This document shows, piece after piece, positions 33,266 to 44,603 of a stretch of DNA of 64,000 bases. This stretch comes from Ampelocalamus luodianensis (lineage: Eukaryota > Streptophyta > Magnoliopsida > Poales > Poaceae): NCBI GenBank assembly GCA_036346255.1, contig JAYEVH010000572.1, positions 358,415-422,414 of the forward strand, written 5' to 3'. Both the position numbers and the translations under genes were made by a program. Below the pieces are notes generated by a model. It did no database searches, had not been told where the DNA came from, and worked only from the letters and a program-made list of their open reading frames with translations. Each line of letters starts with the position of its first letter. Position 1 is the first letter of the stretch.

Positions 33266-36200
33266 ATGGCTCCTCTTCTCGCTTCCTTGTCGCCGGCATT
33301 GATGGCCATCCTCGCCATACTGTACGACCACCTCTCCGGTCATACATTGGCGGATGCCATGGAAGGACACTGTTTCAACACTGACGTCACTCCTCTGCCC
33401 GGGGATTTGCTAGAGCAAGTGACGCCCATCTTCCGTCGTCTTGATATCCTCCTCTGACGTGTCTTCCAAGTGATCTCCCACTTCCGACGACTGTATCGCA
33501 TCATCGACGTGGTCCTCCACAACGATGTTGCACATCTCTAGGGAGCCTGTCGTCACTTGGACTGCTTAATCGAGGCGACGAGTGACCGAATCGACCATAC
33601 CAAGACCCCTCAATCAAGGAAAGAGAGTATATGGGCTCAATTCTTCTCGATTCAATAGTTCGAGGGTCTTCGGGAGACACTCTAACGAGCGCGTCAGCGG
33701 TGGATGCATTTTGGACTTCGCCGAACCCGGATTAATATCCTGCATCCTTCAGGCATTTCAACTAGTCCCATGATCAGTAGCTAGTTCACACAATAAACAA
33801 ATATGATAACAAATTCATATCACGACTTTATTAATAATCAACATAGTTTATTACAAAAGAGGCTTACAGGCCCACAATACAATAAACACAATGAAGACGA
33901 AGATGTGGCGGGTCCAGCACCGCCACGTGCAATCGATCGGGAAGCGCCTAGTCGCCGAGGTCCACGCCGGTAGCAAAGTCCTTCTCCTCTCAAATTTTGT
34001 TGCATAAGCAAGAATGAGCACAACTTCCGTGCTCGCAAGTTACACCCGTCAAGCAAATGAATGACATGCATATGGATGTAACAAAGGATGACTTATAGGG
34101 TTGTTTGCATAAAGCAAAGATTTTCTTTAAATACTTGTACTAGGTTCCAAAGCGCTTATTCTATAACTATAAATTCTCAATTTTATAGTCGATAACATTC
34201 ACACATGAATGGTGAAGGATACCTCCTATCACATGGCTTCTCGCCCAATTCCCATCCGAATAAACTAGTTTTGAAGAAGTTTATTTTCAAATAAAAACCA
34301 AAGTCTAACTTTGAGTAGTTCGCTAGCATGTCCATAACCGTGGACACGGCTATTCGAATAGTTTTACACTCGCAGAGGTTGTGCGCCTTTACCCACAAGA
34401 GATAATCAACTTTCAATGTTCGGCTCGACACACTCCAAGGTGTGCGACTAAGTGATAATCATGAGGTCTTTACAATGTTCTCGTCTTAATGTATTTATGC
34501 CCGCTAAGGTTTCGCTACCATCGGATCGCCATCCTCCTGAAACCCTCTTGCGCGGATGGGTTTATCGTCGACCAACACCCATACCAACAACACAAAGACA
34601 AATGACACTAAGACATCACAAATTATTTAGCCAAGTCCCGCCCATACAGACATGTGGTGGTACGGTAAGGCATAGCATCATGCGCTCAAGACCTGGTCCC
34701 CAATCGACTTGGGCGACTTTCCATAAAACCCATGGGCCTTAACCCTAACCTGATTAAGTCTGCATAAACCCGCACCCACCAATCATCCATTTCGCCAAGT
34801 CCCAACCCATTTTCACTTTACTTTTCAAGTCATTTGTAAAACTCCCATGACACACCTATGCCAAGGGTACAATTTAAACAATAATTGATTATTGGTGAAA
34901 TTCCCAAATCGCACAAGTTTGGTCTATAAGCATAGCTAAGCAATACGTTTAAATGATCCTAGTTCATACTATCGTATCAACCAGGTTTTATCTAGGGTGT
35001 CAATGTGTTTGATTCAATATCAACATGGGTCATACAAAGGATTTAGGTATAACTATGAATTGAAAAGCAGGTATTTATATTACTTAAAATAAATAAGCAT
35101 GCAGTAATAATTTAAAAACAGAATATAAATAATTTAAAATAATGGGATCAATATGATCAAGGGTATAACTTGCCTCGCTTGAGGTGACGTTGTTTTTCTT
35201 AACAGATCACCTTCACAGAACGTCTGGTGTTGAGGTGACGTTGTTTTTCTTAACAGGTCACCTAGTACTCACAAGTACTTTCTTCAGGTAGTCCAAGTGT
35301 ACAATCACGATGATCATACAGTCAAAATCAATCCTCTTATGTTGTTCTTCAATCGGCGTTGAAATCTGATTCTCCGAAGTCGTCGAAATCTAATAGTGAA
35401 AAGCAGCCAAATTCAAACTAAATTCAAATAACAATTCAAATGAACTCCAAATCAAAAGATTTTGGTTTAGATAGCTAGATTATAATTTTATAAAGATTTT
35501 GTAACTTGAATCACCCAAATCTGAGTTTGGATGCAAAAGATATGAATTTTAGAAGTTTGGAATTACATGGAATAATGAATTAGGTTTAAAGGGATTATTG
35601 AACGAATGAACTCAAAATTAAATAATTTTAGTGTAGATGGCTAGATCTTGATTTTATATGAATTTAGGAATTTGAATCGACGAAATCGGAGTTCGTATGA
35701 GGGAGAACGAACCCCGGGAAGTTCTAAATCTAAATAAAACCCTAAAATCAGATTTTATTGAATTTCTTGATTTATTTTTCTAAAGAAAATCCGATATATT
35801 GCATCGGATGACGTCAACAGAGGGATTTTGGCTGAAAATAAATAAAAGAAAAAGAAATTGGCCGTGGGACCCACTGTAAGCGGCTCGGCTTACATGGACT
35901 GGGTCCATGGAGACTTGGATCTGGAGTGCCACGTCGGCAAGTGACAAAGCATCCACGATGCTGCCACATGGGCAAAAGGCGATGAGGTGGCGTGGCGATG
36001 GCGGTGATGTGGCGACGCCACGCCAAGAAACCGGCGGCTCGCCACACGCTCGCCGGCGATGGGAGCTCCAGCGAGGGGTGTGAGTGGTACCAAACGCAAG
36101 AGGAGGCGACGGGGAGCTCGATGCTTACCACGGCGGCGCAAGGGCACGAGAGATTTGCCGGCGACGAGGTAAGAGGCGGCGACGATGTTGGTCGCGCACG

Positions 36201-37177
36201 CGGCGAGTTCCGTGATGCTCGGGCGGAGAGGAGAGAGGGTGGTGGCGGCGATGAGTGGAGGAAGGCGCGTGGGGCTCCATTTATAGGGCCTGAGGGGCTC
36301 GGGAGGGGAGATCGGGTCGCACGGTGGTCACGGCGGTGACGCGCGATCCGGCATTTTCGCACGCAGACGCGGGCAACCGCCGTGAGGGGGCGGCGTGATT
36401 CAAGGATTTTAATGCGCGCCTTCGCACAAGGAATGGGGGAGGATTTTGCGGCGAAGATGGAGCTCCAAATAGCGCTAATGGCGGCGGGGTGCCGCAGCTA
36501 CGGGAGGAAGAAAGGGGGAGGAGGAAGTTTCGCGGGCCCATGCGTAAGGAGGAGGAGGTCGCCAAAGGGGGCTGGGGGCAAGGGAGAGAGAGGGGAGCGC
36601 GGGAGGAGTGGGCTGGCTGGTGAATTGAAAAGATTGGGCCGAACAGTGGGGTTTCGGCCCAAAAGCATTTTCTGGTTTTAAATTGATTTGATAATTGATT
36701 TAATTCTAGAAATTCGAAATAGCTTTAGAAAATAGCAAATTAAATCCAAAAATATGGAAAATTCACAGAAATTCCAGAGGCATTTTGGACTTAATTAAAA
36801 TAGTTCCAACTTAACTTTGGCTATAGTTTTGCAAATAAATTTATTTTGGTTTTAAAATAATTAGAAAAAGCTTTAAAAGCTCGAAAATTCCAGAAATTAA
36901 TTAAATTTTTATTTTTCACTCAAACCAATCAAATTTCAAGAACTTCAAATAAATTTTGAATTTTGACTTTTAAAACTTCAGGAATTCAAATAAAGCAATA
37001 GAACTCACTTCAAATTTCAGAAAATCCAATAAGATAATAACTTTATTTATTTTTATTTTGGTAACAGCACTTTGGGATGTTACAACTTCGTTCGCTGATG
37101 ATCACGAACCATCCGATGTCGACGCCGCCGCCTACGAAGTTTTGAAGACGAAGATAGCAGCCTACCTCCGCCACTAG
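33266..37177 (+). pseudogene. Degenerate reading frame in CACTA element, split by solo LTR
   Basis: A frame starting MAPLLASLSPALMAILAIL at 33266 runs 63 codons to a stop. Coding-like text continues with several stops and one shift to 33718. Across the solo LTR, after one copy of the ACTTC duplication is removed, the frame rejoins as AVDAFWTSFADDHEPSDVDA and continues to AAYLRH and a stop at 37177. I do not recognise the protein. It could be a CACTA-encoded accessory gene or a captured host gene. It is clearly non-functional now. Confidence 0.45.
33719..37084 (-). mobile_element. Solo LTR inside CACTA element, TSD ACTTC
   Basis: On the minus strand it begins TGTAACATCCCAAAGTGCTG at 37084 and ends near 33719 in GGGTTCGGC, the counterpart of the GGGTCCGACA end of the 46564 copy. 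ACTTC occurs at 33715-33719 and 37085-37089; the outermost LTR base is blurred into the left duplication. At about 3.37 kb, with no internal region, it is a solo LTR. It keeps a small stem-loop near 34015-34045 (GAGCACAACTTCCGTGCTC) and the conserved block at 34340-34410. Confidence 0.87.
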
Positions 37178-37324
37178 AAAAACTTTGTTTATTTAGGTTT
37201 TTAATTTTTTTAAAAAATCTTTGTAAGAAGCGACTGGCTACGCTGTTTGGCCATATGTAAATTCCAAAATGAAAAAAATCTAGTTTTGAGGTGAAGTTAC
37301 TATATTATATGTTGAACTATATAT

Positions 37325-37466
37325 CATAGACGGTTTAGTGGAACAACCATATCACAAATGGTTCCATAATAGAACCGTCCGTGATATGGAATCGTCTGTG
37401 ATATGAGACCATAACACGGATGGTTCTATTATAGAACCGTCTGTGATAAGTATCACTCTTTATTAG
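37325..37466. repeat. Internal cluster of CACTA subterminal repeats
   Basis: At least six copies of the ACCGTCYGTGATA motif in alternating orientation, ending TTTATTAGTAGG, which looks like a damaged CACTA right terminus. It may mark the original right end of a smaller element. Confidence 0.6.
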
Positions 37467-38704
37467 TAGGAGCCCTCTAGGGTTTGCGCCCTAACTTGTC
37501 ACTCCCCAGCGCCCTTACTCTCACCTGTTCCCCTCCCCACCCAAGTGCCCCCGACCTCGACGCCGCGCCGACCCCGCCACGACGCCGCCTCTTCTTCCTC
37601 GTCATCGCGGCCAGACACCACGGCTCACTACACAAGACACTCGTATGATAAGAGTGTCTTGTGCAGTGTCACTGTCGTGTTACAACTATGGTGACGCTGC
37701 CTTCCCCTCTTCCTCCTCCCCCCAGGCATGCGCGACCCCAACCGGCTACCTCTCCACCGACACTCGTGATATCGAGATAAGACAGATCTATCATCTATTG
37801 GTTTGTGTTATTGGTATTCATGTGAACCGAGTCGCAATGTGGGCTACCTTGTTTGTTAATGGTCGACGGCACCCTTGGCTTCATCGTCTTGTCGTCTTGC
37901 CCTTTGTGATCGCTGGTGGCTAGATGGATGGATCTCGAGGTGTTACTACAAAGCCGCTAGTTGTGGATAGAAATGTTTGTATGCTCAGGTGATTTGTCTG
38001 CGTTTAGCACTAGAGGTATTGCAAATTGGTATTTGTATGCTCTATTGAACTGCTCAATGATGTTAATAGTCTTATGCAGAAATTGAATTGATAATTAGTT
38101 CATATTTGAGCTCTAATGAATTGCTCTTTCTGTTATTTTAGTTTTATGCTTAAGCTATTGGTGTATGTGCATTCTGTGCATCTTGCTTTGTTCATGCTGT
38201 GGGTTCAGATTGACAAAAATGAATGGGTGCAAAATGGTGGGTTTGGTTAATGCTCTCTGATGGATACTGAGGGTTATTGGTGCCGGTTCTTTGTGCTTGG
38301 TTGGCTTACATGGGATGTGGTTCGGATAGGGCAAAACATCAGTTTGTACACATACAAGTTTTTGTACATGTAACTAATCTTATGGTATGTTCCTATATGG
38401 TATTATGCTTTTGAAAGCTGTAATTAACTTTTCAGATTTGTAAAAATTAAGCTAATTTGTAAAGCTGCAATTAACATACAAATTTCTGGAATTTTTACCT
38501 AGCTTGTGCCTCTAATCATCAATTATTTATTAATTGGTGTGTATTCTATTCCAAAACAAAACCAAATGAGTCAAAAACTACTACAATACCTCTTCACCTA
38601 TCTCTCGCCATTCATTTCACCTTTGTCTGTGTAATCGTGTTCATGTTGATCAAGTTCTCCTCCCTTACGTCCCAGGTACGTCCTACCATTCTATTTCTGG
38701 TCTC

Positions 38705-40205
38705 TTCTCTATAAAGTCTCCAAGTAGTGGCTGCTTGTGCCTTTAAAACTGGCTTCATGGGCAATATATATTATTGTTCGTAGTCCCTAGCCACTTTCGG
38801 GGGGTCGTGAGGAGGATGAGACAGCAGTCATGGGCAAACTCATCGAGCCTGCAAGTTCAAGAAGCATCGTTGTCAGGAGAGCGCGTGGACATCCAATTAC
38901 ATGAATGTCGTCAATAGGTACTTGGACTTGACATAAAAATGGTTGGTTGTTGATACATGAAGCCACATCCTCGATCGAAGTACTGCGCGCCCACGCCATG
39001 TTTAGAAAGTGGCATGGATGCGCAGTACTTCGACCGAAAGTGGCTTTATGTATTAGCAACCAACCATTCCTGATGTCAAGTCTAGGGTCGAAAAATAGCT
39101 CGAGGCTCGTGAGCCGCTCGGCTCGAATCAAGCTCGCTCGACTCGGCTCGCTCGCAATTGTTCGCCGCCAAGCCTGCTTCGCTCGTAATTTTTCAAGCCA
39201 AGCTCGAGCGCTCGCTTGGCTCGCTTGGCTTATTGCCTCCTTCGTTATTTCTCCCGAGTCCTTGACTTCTAGTTCTTCCCCATTCCATTTCGTTGTCTAC
39301 CTCTATTAGTTCTTCCCCATTCCATTTCTTCTTCCATCCCTCCTCCACTCTCAATCTTTTCCCTTGCCTTATCCACAGACCACGGCCAAACATGCTTCAG
39401 GAGTCCACCCGCTGCCTCCACCTCCTCCACTCGCCGCCTCCCTCCCCTCCCCATCTCTACTCGCCGCCTTTGCCTCCCCATCTCCACTGCCGCCTCCCCT
39501 GCCTGGGCCACCCACTTTGTCATGTCATATTCATACAGTTCAGTTTAATTAGTGTGATGAGTGTATATTCGAAGGCTTCTTCAGAAATCAATTGAGTATT
39601 ATTGTTAGTAAAGGAAACATTGGCGAGGAACTTGACATGGAGAATTGACTGACAATAGCCTGTTAATGAACAATTGAAACTTGGCCACTTAAATGGATTC
39701 TTTGCTGGTGTTAAGCTCACTTTAGACAACTGACAATGAACCCCTGTTGACTTTGTTTTATTGTTTATGATGATTGGATTATAAATTTAGGATGAATGGT
39801 TCACATAATCACATTCGCGCTCTGTTTTCGACTTGAGGTCACCGCTTGAACAAGCTTTCGAGCCGCCGAGCTTTTTCAAGCCGAGCCGAAGTCGGCTCTC
39901 GTGCTCGCTTTCCAAACGAGCCGAGCCGAAGTCGCTGAAACGAGCCGAGCCGAGCTCGCCGCTTTCACCCTAGTCAAGTCCAATTACCTATCAACGACAT
40001 CCAAGTAATTGTATGTCCACGCGCTCTCCTGGCAGCTATGCTTCTTAAAATTGCAAGCTCGATGACGTTGCCCGTGGCTGTTGTCTCATCCTCACGATCC
40101 CCCCGAAAGTGGCTGGGGGACTACGAACAATATATACATATATATAATATGAAGCAAATTTTAAAGGCACAAGTAGCCATTGCTTGGGGATTTTATAGAG
40201 AATAC
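38705..40205. repeat. Long inverted repeat (hairpin) inside CACTA element
   Basis: The left arm runs from about 38705 to 39000. The right arm is 39010-39082 plus 39973-40205, the gap being a later hAT insertion. Matching pieces include TTGTTCGTAGTCC, GAGCGCGTGGACAT and GGTTGGTTG...ATACAT, with estimated arm identity around 85%. The loop is only about ten bases near 39001. A transcript through it would fold into a near-continuous stem of roughly 300 bp. No coding frame is evident. Confidence 0.8.
39083..39972. mobile_element. Non-autonomous hAT element, TSD GTCAAGTC
   Basis: Exact 8-bp duplications GTCAAGTC at 39075-39082 and 39973-39980. Termini TAGGGTCGAAAAATAGCTCG and, reversed, TAGGGTGAAAGCGGCGAGCT share TAGGGT and then both enter CTCGGCTCG arrays (39090-39240 and 39850-39960). 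The 890-bp body has no transposase. Inserting into the right arm of the hairpin makes it the youngest layer of the nest. Confidence 0.88.
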
Positions 40206-40483
40206 ATATCACATGCGGTTTCATCTATAAATCGTATGTGATACATTAGCCATCACAGACGGTTTTATCTACAAACCGTATGTGATAAATCAATCATAAC
40301 AAACGGTTCCATCTAAAAACCGTCTGTGAGACACAGCTAAACCGTCTGTGATAGGCAACTATCACGCAGACGGTTCGACTTAATAACCGTCTGTGATGAT
40401 CTCATGTCATCACTGATCTATAAACTCAGACGACCCACGAAACCATCTGTGATAACATTTTTGAACCGTCTATGAAAGTAGTG

Positions 40484-41239
40484 TTACCCGGTTGCATGGT
40501 CACGTGGAGAGGGCTGCTGCCGTTGCCGTGGGACGAGGAACCACGGCTACGCCGTGGTCGCGCGAGTCAATTCGTCACCGAGGATTGCCTCGGATCCATG
40601 GCCACCGGGGCGAGCGGGCCCGTGATTTCATGTCGACGACATCCTAGAGGTGGGGCACAACGGAGGAGGGCAGCGACGTGGAAGAGGTGGAGACAATAAG
40701 GTGGGGGTGAGGGCATCGGCAACAACAACGAATGAGGAGGGCAAGGCGCGTGGCTACCCAGTGGTGGGGCATGGGGGTGGGGCAGCGATAGTGAGGAGGA
40801 GGTTGGGGGAGGATGGACGTCGTTGTCGTGTGGAGACTGGAGGACGCCGCCATTTCCATGGGCAACACAGCAGATGGGTGCTACTATCGTCCGCCGAGGT
40901 GGAACAATGGATGCACACAGGTTAGCGATGGCGGGGTCGAGGATGCCGCTATGACTGAGGTGGACGATGACGAGGAGGTGGGGGTCCATGGCGACCATGG
41001 AGGAGACCTCCACCTCCAGTCTCCAGATGATCAGATCCATGCCCACAAGGATGAGACAGAAAGGGGGAAAGAAGAGGGGGAAAAGGAAAAGAAGAAGAGT
41101 GAACTCTGGGAAGGAGCGAAAAAGTAGAGGGAAAAATAATTGAAGGAATGGGAAAAGGAGAGGAGGAAAACAAGAAAAGAAGTGGGGGAATAAAGAGTAT
41201 AGCAACTACATGCGCATACATAGACTAGTTGATATCGAG
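40484..41239. other. GC-rich, purine-biased region, no gene recognised
   Basis: A 212-codon minus-strand frame (41205-40567) and several plus frames are low-complexity (Phe/Leu/Pro-rich or Gly/Glu-rich) mirror images of each other. No domain, splice pattern or terminal repeats were found. It may be a captured gene leader or part of an older transposon. Confidence 0.4.
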
Positions 41240-41510
41240 ATTCTCTAGGTCGGCTATCACCTCTGTGATCTTCGGATCCTCGAGCCGATGTTGCATCTGC
41301 TCATCTCAGCGCTCTCTCAATTTTGAGGCATATGAGTGCCTCAACCATCTTAGGTGTGAGACGACCTCCTTGGCTTTCAATTTTGAAGCTGAAAGCGGCT
41401 TTTGATGAGACAGTCGACACCAAAACCACAAGTACATCTTCGTGTAAAATGTGATAGCGCGGGATAAATATGTTGGTGATTCTTCCACCACAACAGGAGG
41501 TTAACATCAT
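41240..41510 (-). pseudogene. hAT transposase C-terminal (dimerisation) fragment
   Basis: Two overlapping minus-strand frames together carry the hAT C-terminal signature: LHEDVLVVLVSTVSSKAAFS, similar to the usual ARDVLAIPVSTVASESAFS, then LTPKMVEALICLK, which is nearly the family consensus. A frame change and stop lie between them, and the N-terminal and catalytic parts are missing. It is a relic of an autonomous hAT element. No termini were identified around it. Confidence 0.75.
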
Positions 41511-41684
41511 TGCCCTCTACGAGGTCATGCTCGGTGTCCGCAAAAGGTGTGTCGGGTTAGTGTCCGCAAAAGCACCTCTCTTACACATCGTTATTCCATC
41601 TTCAGTTTCATCTGTTAGTGATGCATCATACAAATTATTTTTGATAGTCATGCAACATCAAAGTAAGCAATGCTTTGTGTTGTG

Positions 41685-41702
41685 CCCCCCCCCCCCCCCC
41701 CC
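41685..41702 (+). repeat. Run of 18 cytosines
   Basis: Uninterrupted poly-C, bounded by TGTTGTG and ATCGAAG. Such runs are length-unstable in both replication and sequencing. Confidence 0.95.
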
Positions 41703-41923
41703 ATCGAAGATTCACCCCCACCTCCGTATGGTTGAGGATTCTATGGCCAATTTGCTCAGGTCGCCAGCCTTGTTGAAGTTTGATTGCAAACATGGTCCTG
41801 TTGAAGATGACACGTCCATTTTGAGTTATTTCCTGGACTGCATCTTGTTTGCCATCTGCTCATGTCTGTTCATCTTATGCAATGGTGATTCTTTAGCGTG
41901 TCATCACCCATTGTTGGGAGATC

Positions 41924-42110
41924 TTCATACCTGGTTTACATCCCCCGTTCAGGTGACGAAATCAGTCAAAGTAATCCACGCTGCGCTGAAATTTACTTGC
42001 TCACCTTTCGCCTTCGGATATTCATGCCTGGTTTGCATCCCCCTTTAGGTGATGAAATCGGTCAAAGTAATCCACGCCGCGCTGAGTTCACTTGCTCACC
42101 CTTCGGCAAT
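41924..42110. repeat. Tandem duplication, 97-bp period
   Basis: Two adjacent copies, each containing CCTGGTTTRCATCCCCC and GTCAAAGTAATCCACGC, start near 41930 and 42027. The copy junction lies just downstream of the PPR fragment stop codon. Confidence 0.8.
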
Positions 42111-42555
42111 CAAGACATCCAGCAGCTCAGCTCAATAGATTTCCTAAGTTTTCTCTCCCGGCACACAGTCTCAGTCAGCTTTCCCCAACAAGTAGCCTCT
42201 GGCATGAAACCCACATCAACCAATCCATACAATGCGACTGTTGCACCTGCTACCTGCCCAGCATCACACAGACCAATCAACAAGTTGTTTGCGGCTGCAT
42301 AGTCTGGTAAAAATCCTCGTCTGAGCATTAGCCCCAGCAAGCCAACTGCCTTGTCCATCTCCCCACGTGAGCAAAAGCAATTCATCACAATCCGATAGCT
42401 TGCGACGTTCAACTGAATTCCTTCCTGTGTCAAACTCTCGAGCAAGTCCACTGCTTCCACTGTCCGCCCATCTTTGCACAGCCCCTCAATCACCAGATTG
42501 TACGTGACAACATCAGCTTTACACCCCTTCTCCCTCATCTTCATGGACAGTGCCC
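42110..42555 (-). pseudogene. C-terminal fragment of a PPR protein
   Basis: Encodes about 144 residues with three full pentatricopeptide repeats and part of a fourth: DVVTYNLVIEGLCKDG..., NVASYRIVMNCFCSRGEMDK..., DYAAANNLLIGLCDAGQVAG... and EATCWGKLTETVCRERKL. PPR proteins are helical-repeat RNA binders, mostly in organelles, and normally have about ten or more repeats plus a targeting peptide. Here the similarity begins abruptly at RALSMKMREKGCK. The frame stays open upstream but turns into unrelated GC-rich sequence, so the N terminus was lost or replaced. It could be a captured fragment or the remaining end of a broken gene. Confidence 0.75.
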
Positions 42556-42782
42556 GGTGGCGGACGGCGAACTGATTGGTTCGACCGTCTCGGCCTCTCT
42601 CGGGGAGGGAGGGGGATGGGCCGCGCGGCGCGGGTTGGCTAAAATTAGCGAATTCGTTGTGGTTTTGGAGGCAAGGGAAACTGCCGAAGCGGAGGGCGGC
42701 TGTGGCGCCGATCGGACGGGAGCAGCTGCAGTCTACTGTGATATACAGAACGGAAAGGGACGGTGAGGGAGTGGTAGCCGGT

Positions 42783-44586
42783 CTTGCGGATGGAAGATGA
42801 TGAAGCTTCTAATGTAGCTAACTTTTTTTTTATTGTAAATTGGCTTAGTTACCCATGACCTATTTGAGAATTTTAGTTGGGGATAGACATGCTGGTATGA
42901 AAGCTTCTGATAAAGTGATTGACAAATTGAACAAAAGGTTGCATAATTGGAGAAATAACTTGCTTTCTTCTGGAGGTAGATTAATTTTGGTTAATAGTAG
43001 TTTGAGTAGCCTTCCCATTTACACAATGGGTTTTTATAGATTCAGTGAGGAGGTTCATAATAAGATAGACACTATTAGATCTATTTTTTTTTGGAGGGGG
43101 TGCTAGTGGTAATTTTAAGTATCACATGGTGAAGTGGAATGTTGTCTGCAGGCCTAAAGAATTAGGGGGCTTAGGGATTGTTAACACAAGGGTTTTGAAT
43201 GATTGTCTTTTGGTTAAGTGGATTTGAAAATTTTGTTCAGCTAAGAATGAACTCTGGTTTAAAATTCTTAAAGCCAATTATTTTCCTAAGAGTGATTTTA
43301 GGGAAGCTAGAACTTTAAATAGTTCTCAATTTTGAAAAGCTGTGCAGAAAGTCAGAGTTTTGTTTAATAAGGGAGTAAGGCATAAGATTAAAAATGGTTG
43401 TAGTACTTCTTTTTGGGTGGATGTTTGGTTTGGAGAGTGCCCTCTGAAGGTTAAGTATAATAAGTTGTTTGACATTTGTTAGGCTCCAGATCTTTGTGTT
43501 GCTAAGTGTCTGGTGGAGGATGTTTGGAATATTAATTTTAATAGAAATTTTGGGGAGGAGGAGACTTACCAGTGGGAGGACTTGAAAGAGTCTGTCATGG
43601 AGATTGACCTCAATGATGAAATGGACAAAAGTTATTTGGTGTTTAGAGAAATATGGAATCTTTTCTGTCAAATCTATTTATAGACATGTAGTTTCTGGGG
43701 CGTTATTGGTAGAAAAAGGCAAAAACTATGGAAAAGCAAACTTCCTTTGAAAGTCAATTTTTTTTGTGTGGTTGTGTTATCATGGCAGTATTCAGACTGT
43801 AGGCCAACTTAAGAAGAGGGGGTCGAAAGGAGAGAATAAATGTGTTCTGTGTGGAGATGCTGAAAATCTTGACCATATTCTCTTTTCTTGCATTTTAGCT
43901 AAGATTTTTGGGTGCTGTGTTAAAGAGGTGTTAAGCTGGGATCACATTCCAAGTTCTTTAGATGATTTCCAATTGAATTGGTTGGAGAAGAGGGGAGCTA
44001 ATGAATATAATTTTGCTCTGTTTAGTTTTGCAGTTTCAGCTTGGAACCTTTGAAAAATTAGGAACAAAAATAGCTTTTGACAAGATTTTCCTTAAGCAAC
44101 CTTTGGATGTGATTTTTAGTTTTTTACCTTGTTTGCAGCAGTGGAGTATCTTCATCAAAAAAGGGTGATAGCGAGCAGCTGGGGCGTTTCTTAAAGACCA
44201 TTGAAGACTGGACTAAAGACTTTTACGTTTTGAAAAGTGCCGATCAAATTTGTAACAGGCTAGACTAATCTTGGTGTCTGTCGGTAGTCTGGTGCTTGGC
44301 CTAAAGACTCTTGCATTCTGTTTTGCTGTTGACATCTGTAATAGGCTAGACTTTTCTTGGTGGGTGTCTAGTTTTGTTTCTCGGTTCTGTTCTGTGTTTG
44401 GTCTTTGTAGGCTGGCTTTCTCAGCATCTTATATTTTCTTCTCTGTAAGAATTGTTACGTTTCTCGGTTCTGTTCTGTGTTTGATCTTTATAAGCTGGCT
44501 TTCTCAGCATCTTATCTTTTCTTCTCTGTAAGAATTGTTACGTGCTTTCTATAAAAAACCGAGTTTTACCTTTTTTTATTTTATTT
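42783..44586 (+). mobile_element. 5'-truncated LINE with 17-bp TSD
   Basis: Bounded by near-identical 17-bp duplications AGGGAGTGGTAGCCGGT (42766-42782) and AGGGAGCGGTAGCCGGT (44587-44603). The interior encodes the end of a plant L1-type reverse transcriptase (KASDKVIDKLNKRLHNWR, LSSGGRLILVNSSLSSLPIY). Broken sequence follows (KELGGLGIVNTRVLND), then a zf-RVT domain at 43766-44053 (CVLCGDAENLDHILFSC). Several stops make it inactive. The 3' region contains an 83-bp tandem duplication (44377-44459 and 44460-44542). The end is T-rich rather than a clean poly-A. Confidence 0.88.
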
Positions 44587-44603
44587 AGGGAGCGGTAGCC
44601 GGT

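Larger units (their letters stand above)
32750..40483. mobile_element. CACTA (En/Spm) transposon, TSD TTA, with nested insertions
   Basis: Left terminus CACTACTAAAAAAGG, right terminus reversed CACTACTTTCATAGACGG, flanked by TTA at 32747-32749 and 40484-40486. Subterminal zones (32770-33080 and 40205-40470) are full of AACCGTCTGTGATA variants in both orientations, typical of CACTA elements. No transposase is recognisable, so it is non-autonomous. Inside are a degenerate reading frame, a solo LTR (33719-37084), a third cluster of the same repeats (37325-37466), GC-rich sequence resembling a captured gene start (37470-37930), and a long hairpin with a hAT insertion. Confidence 0.88.
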
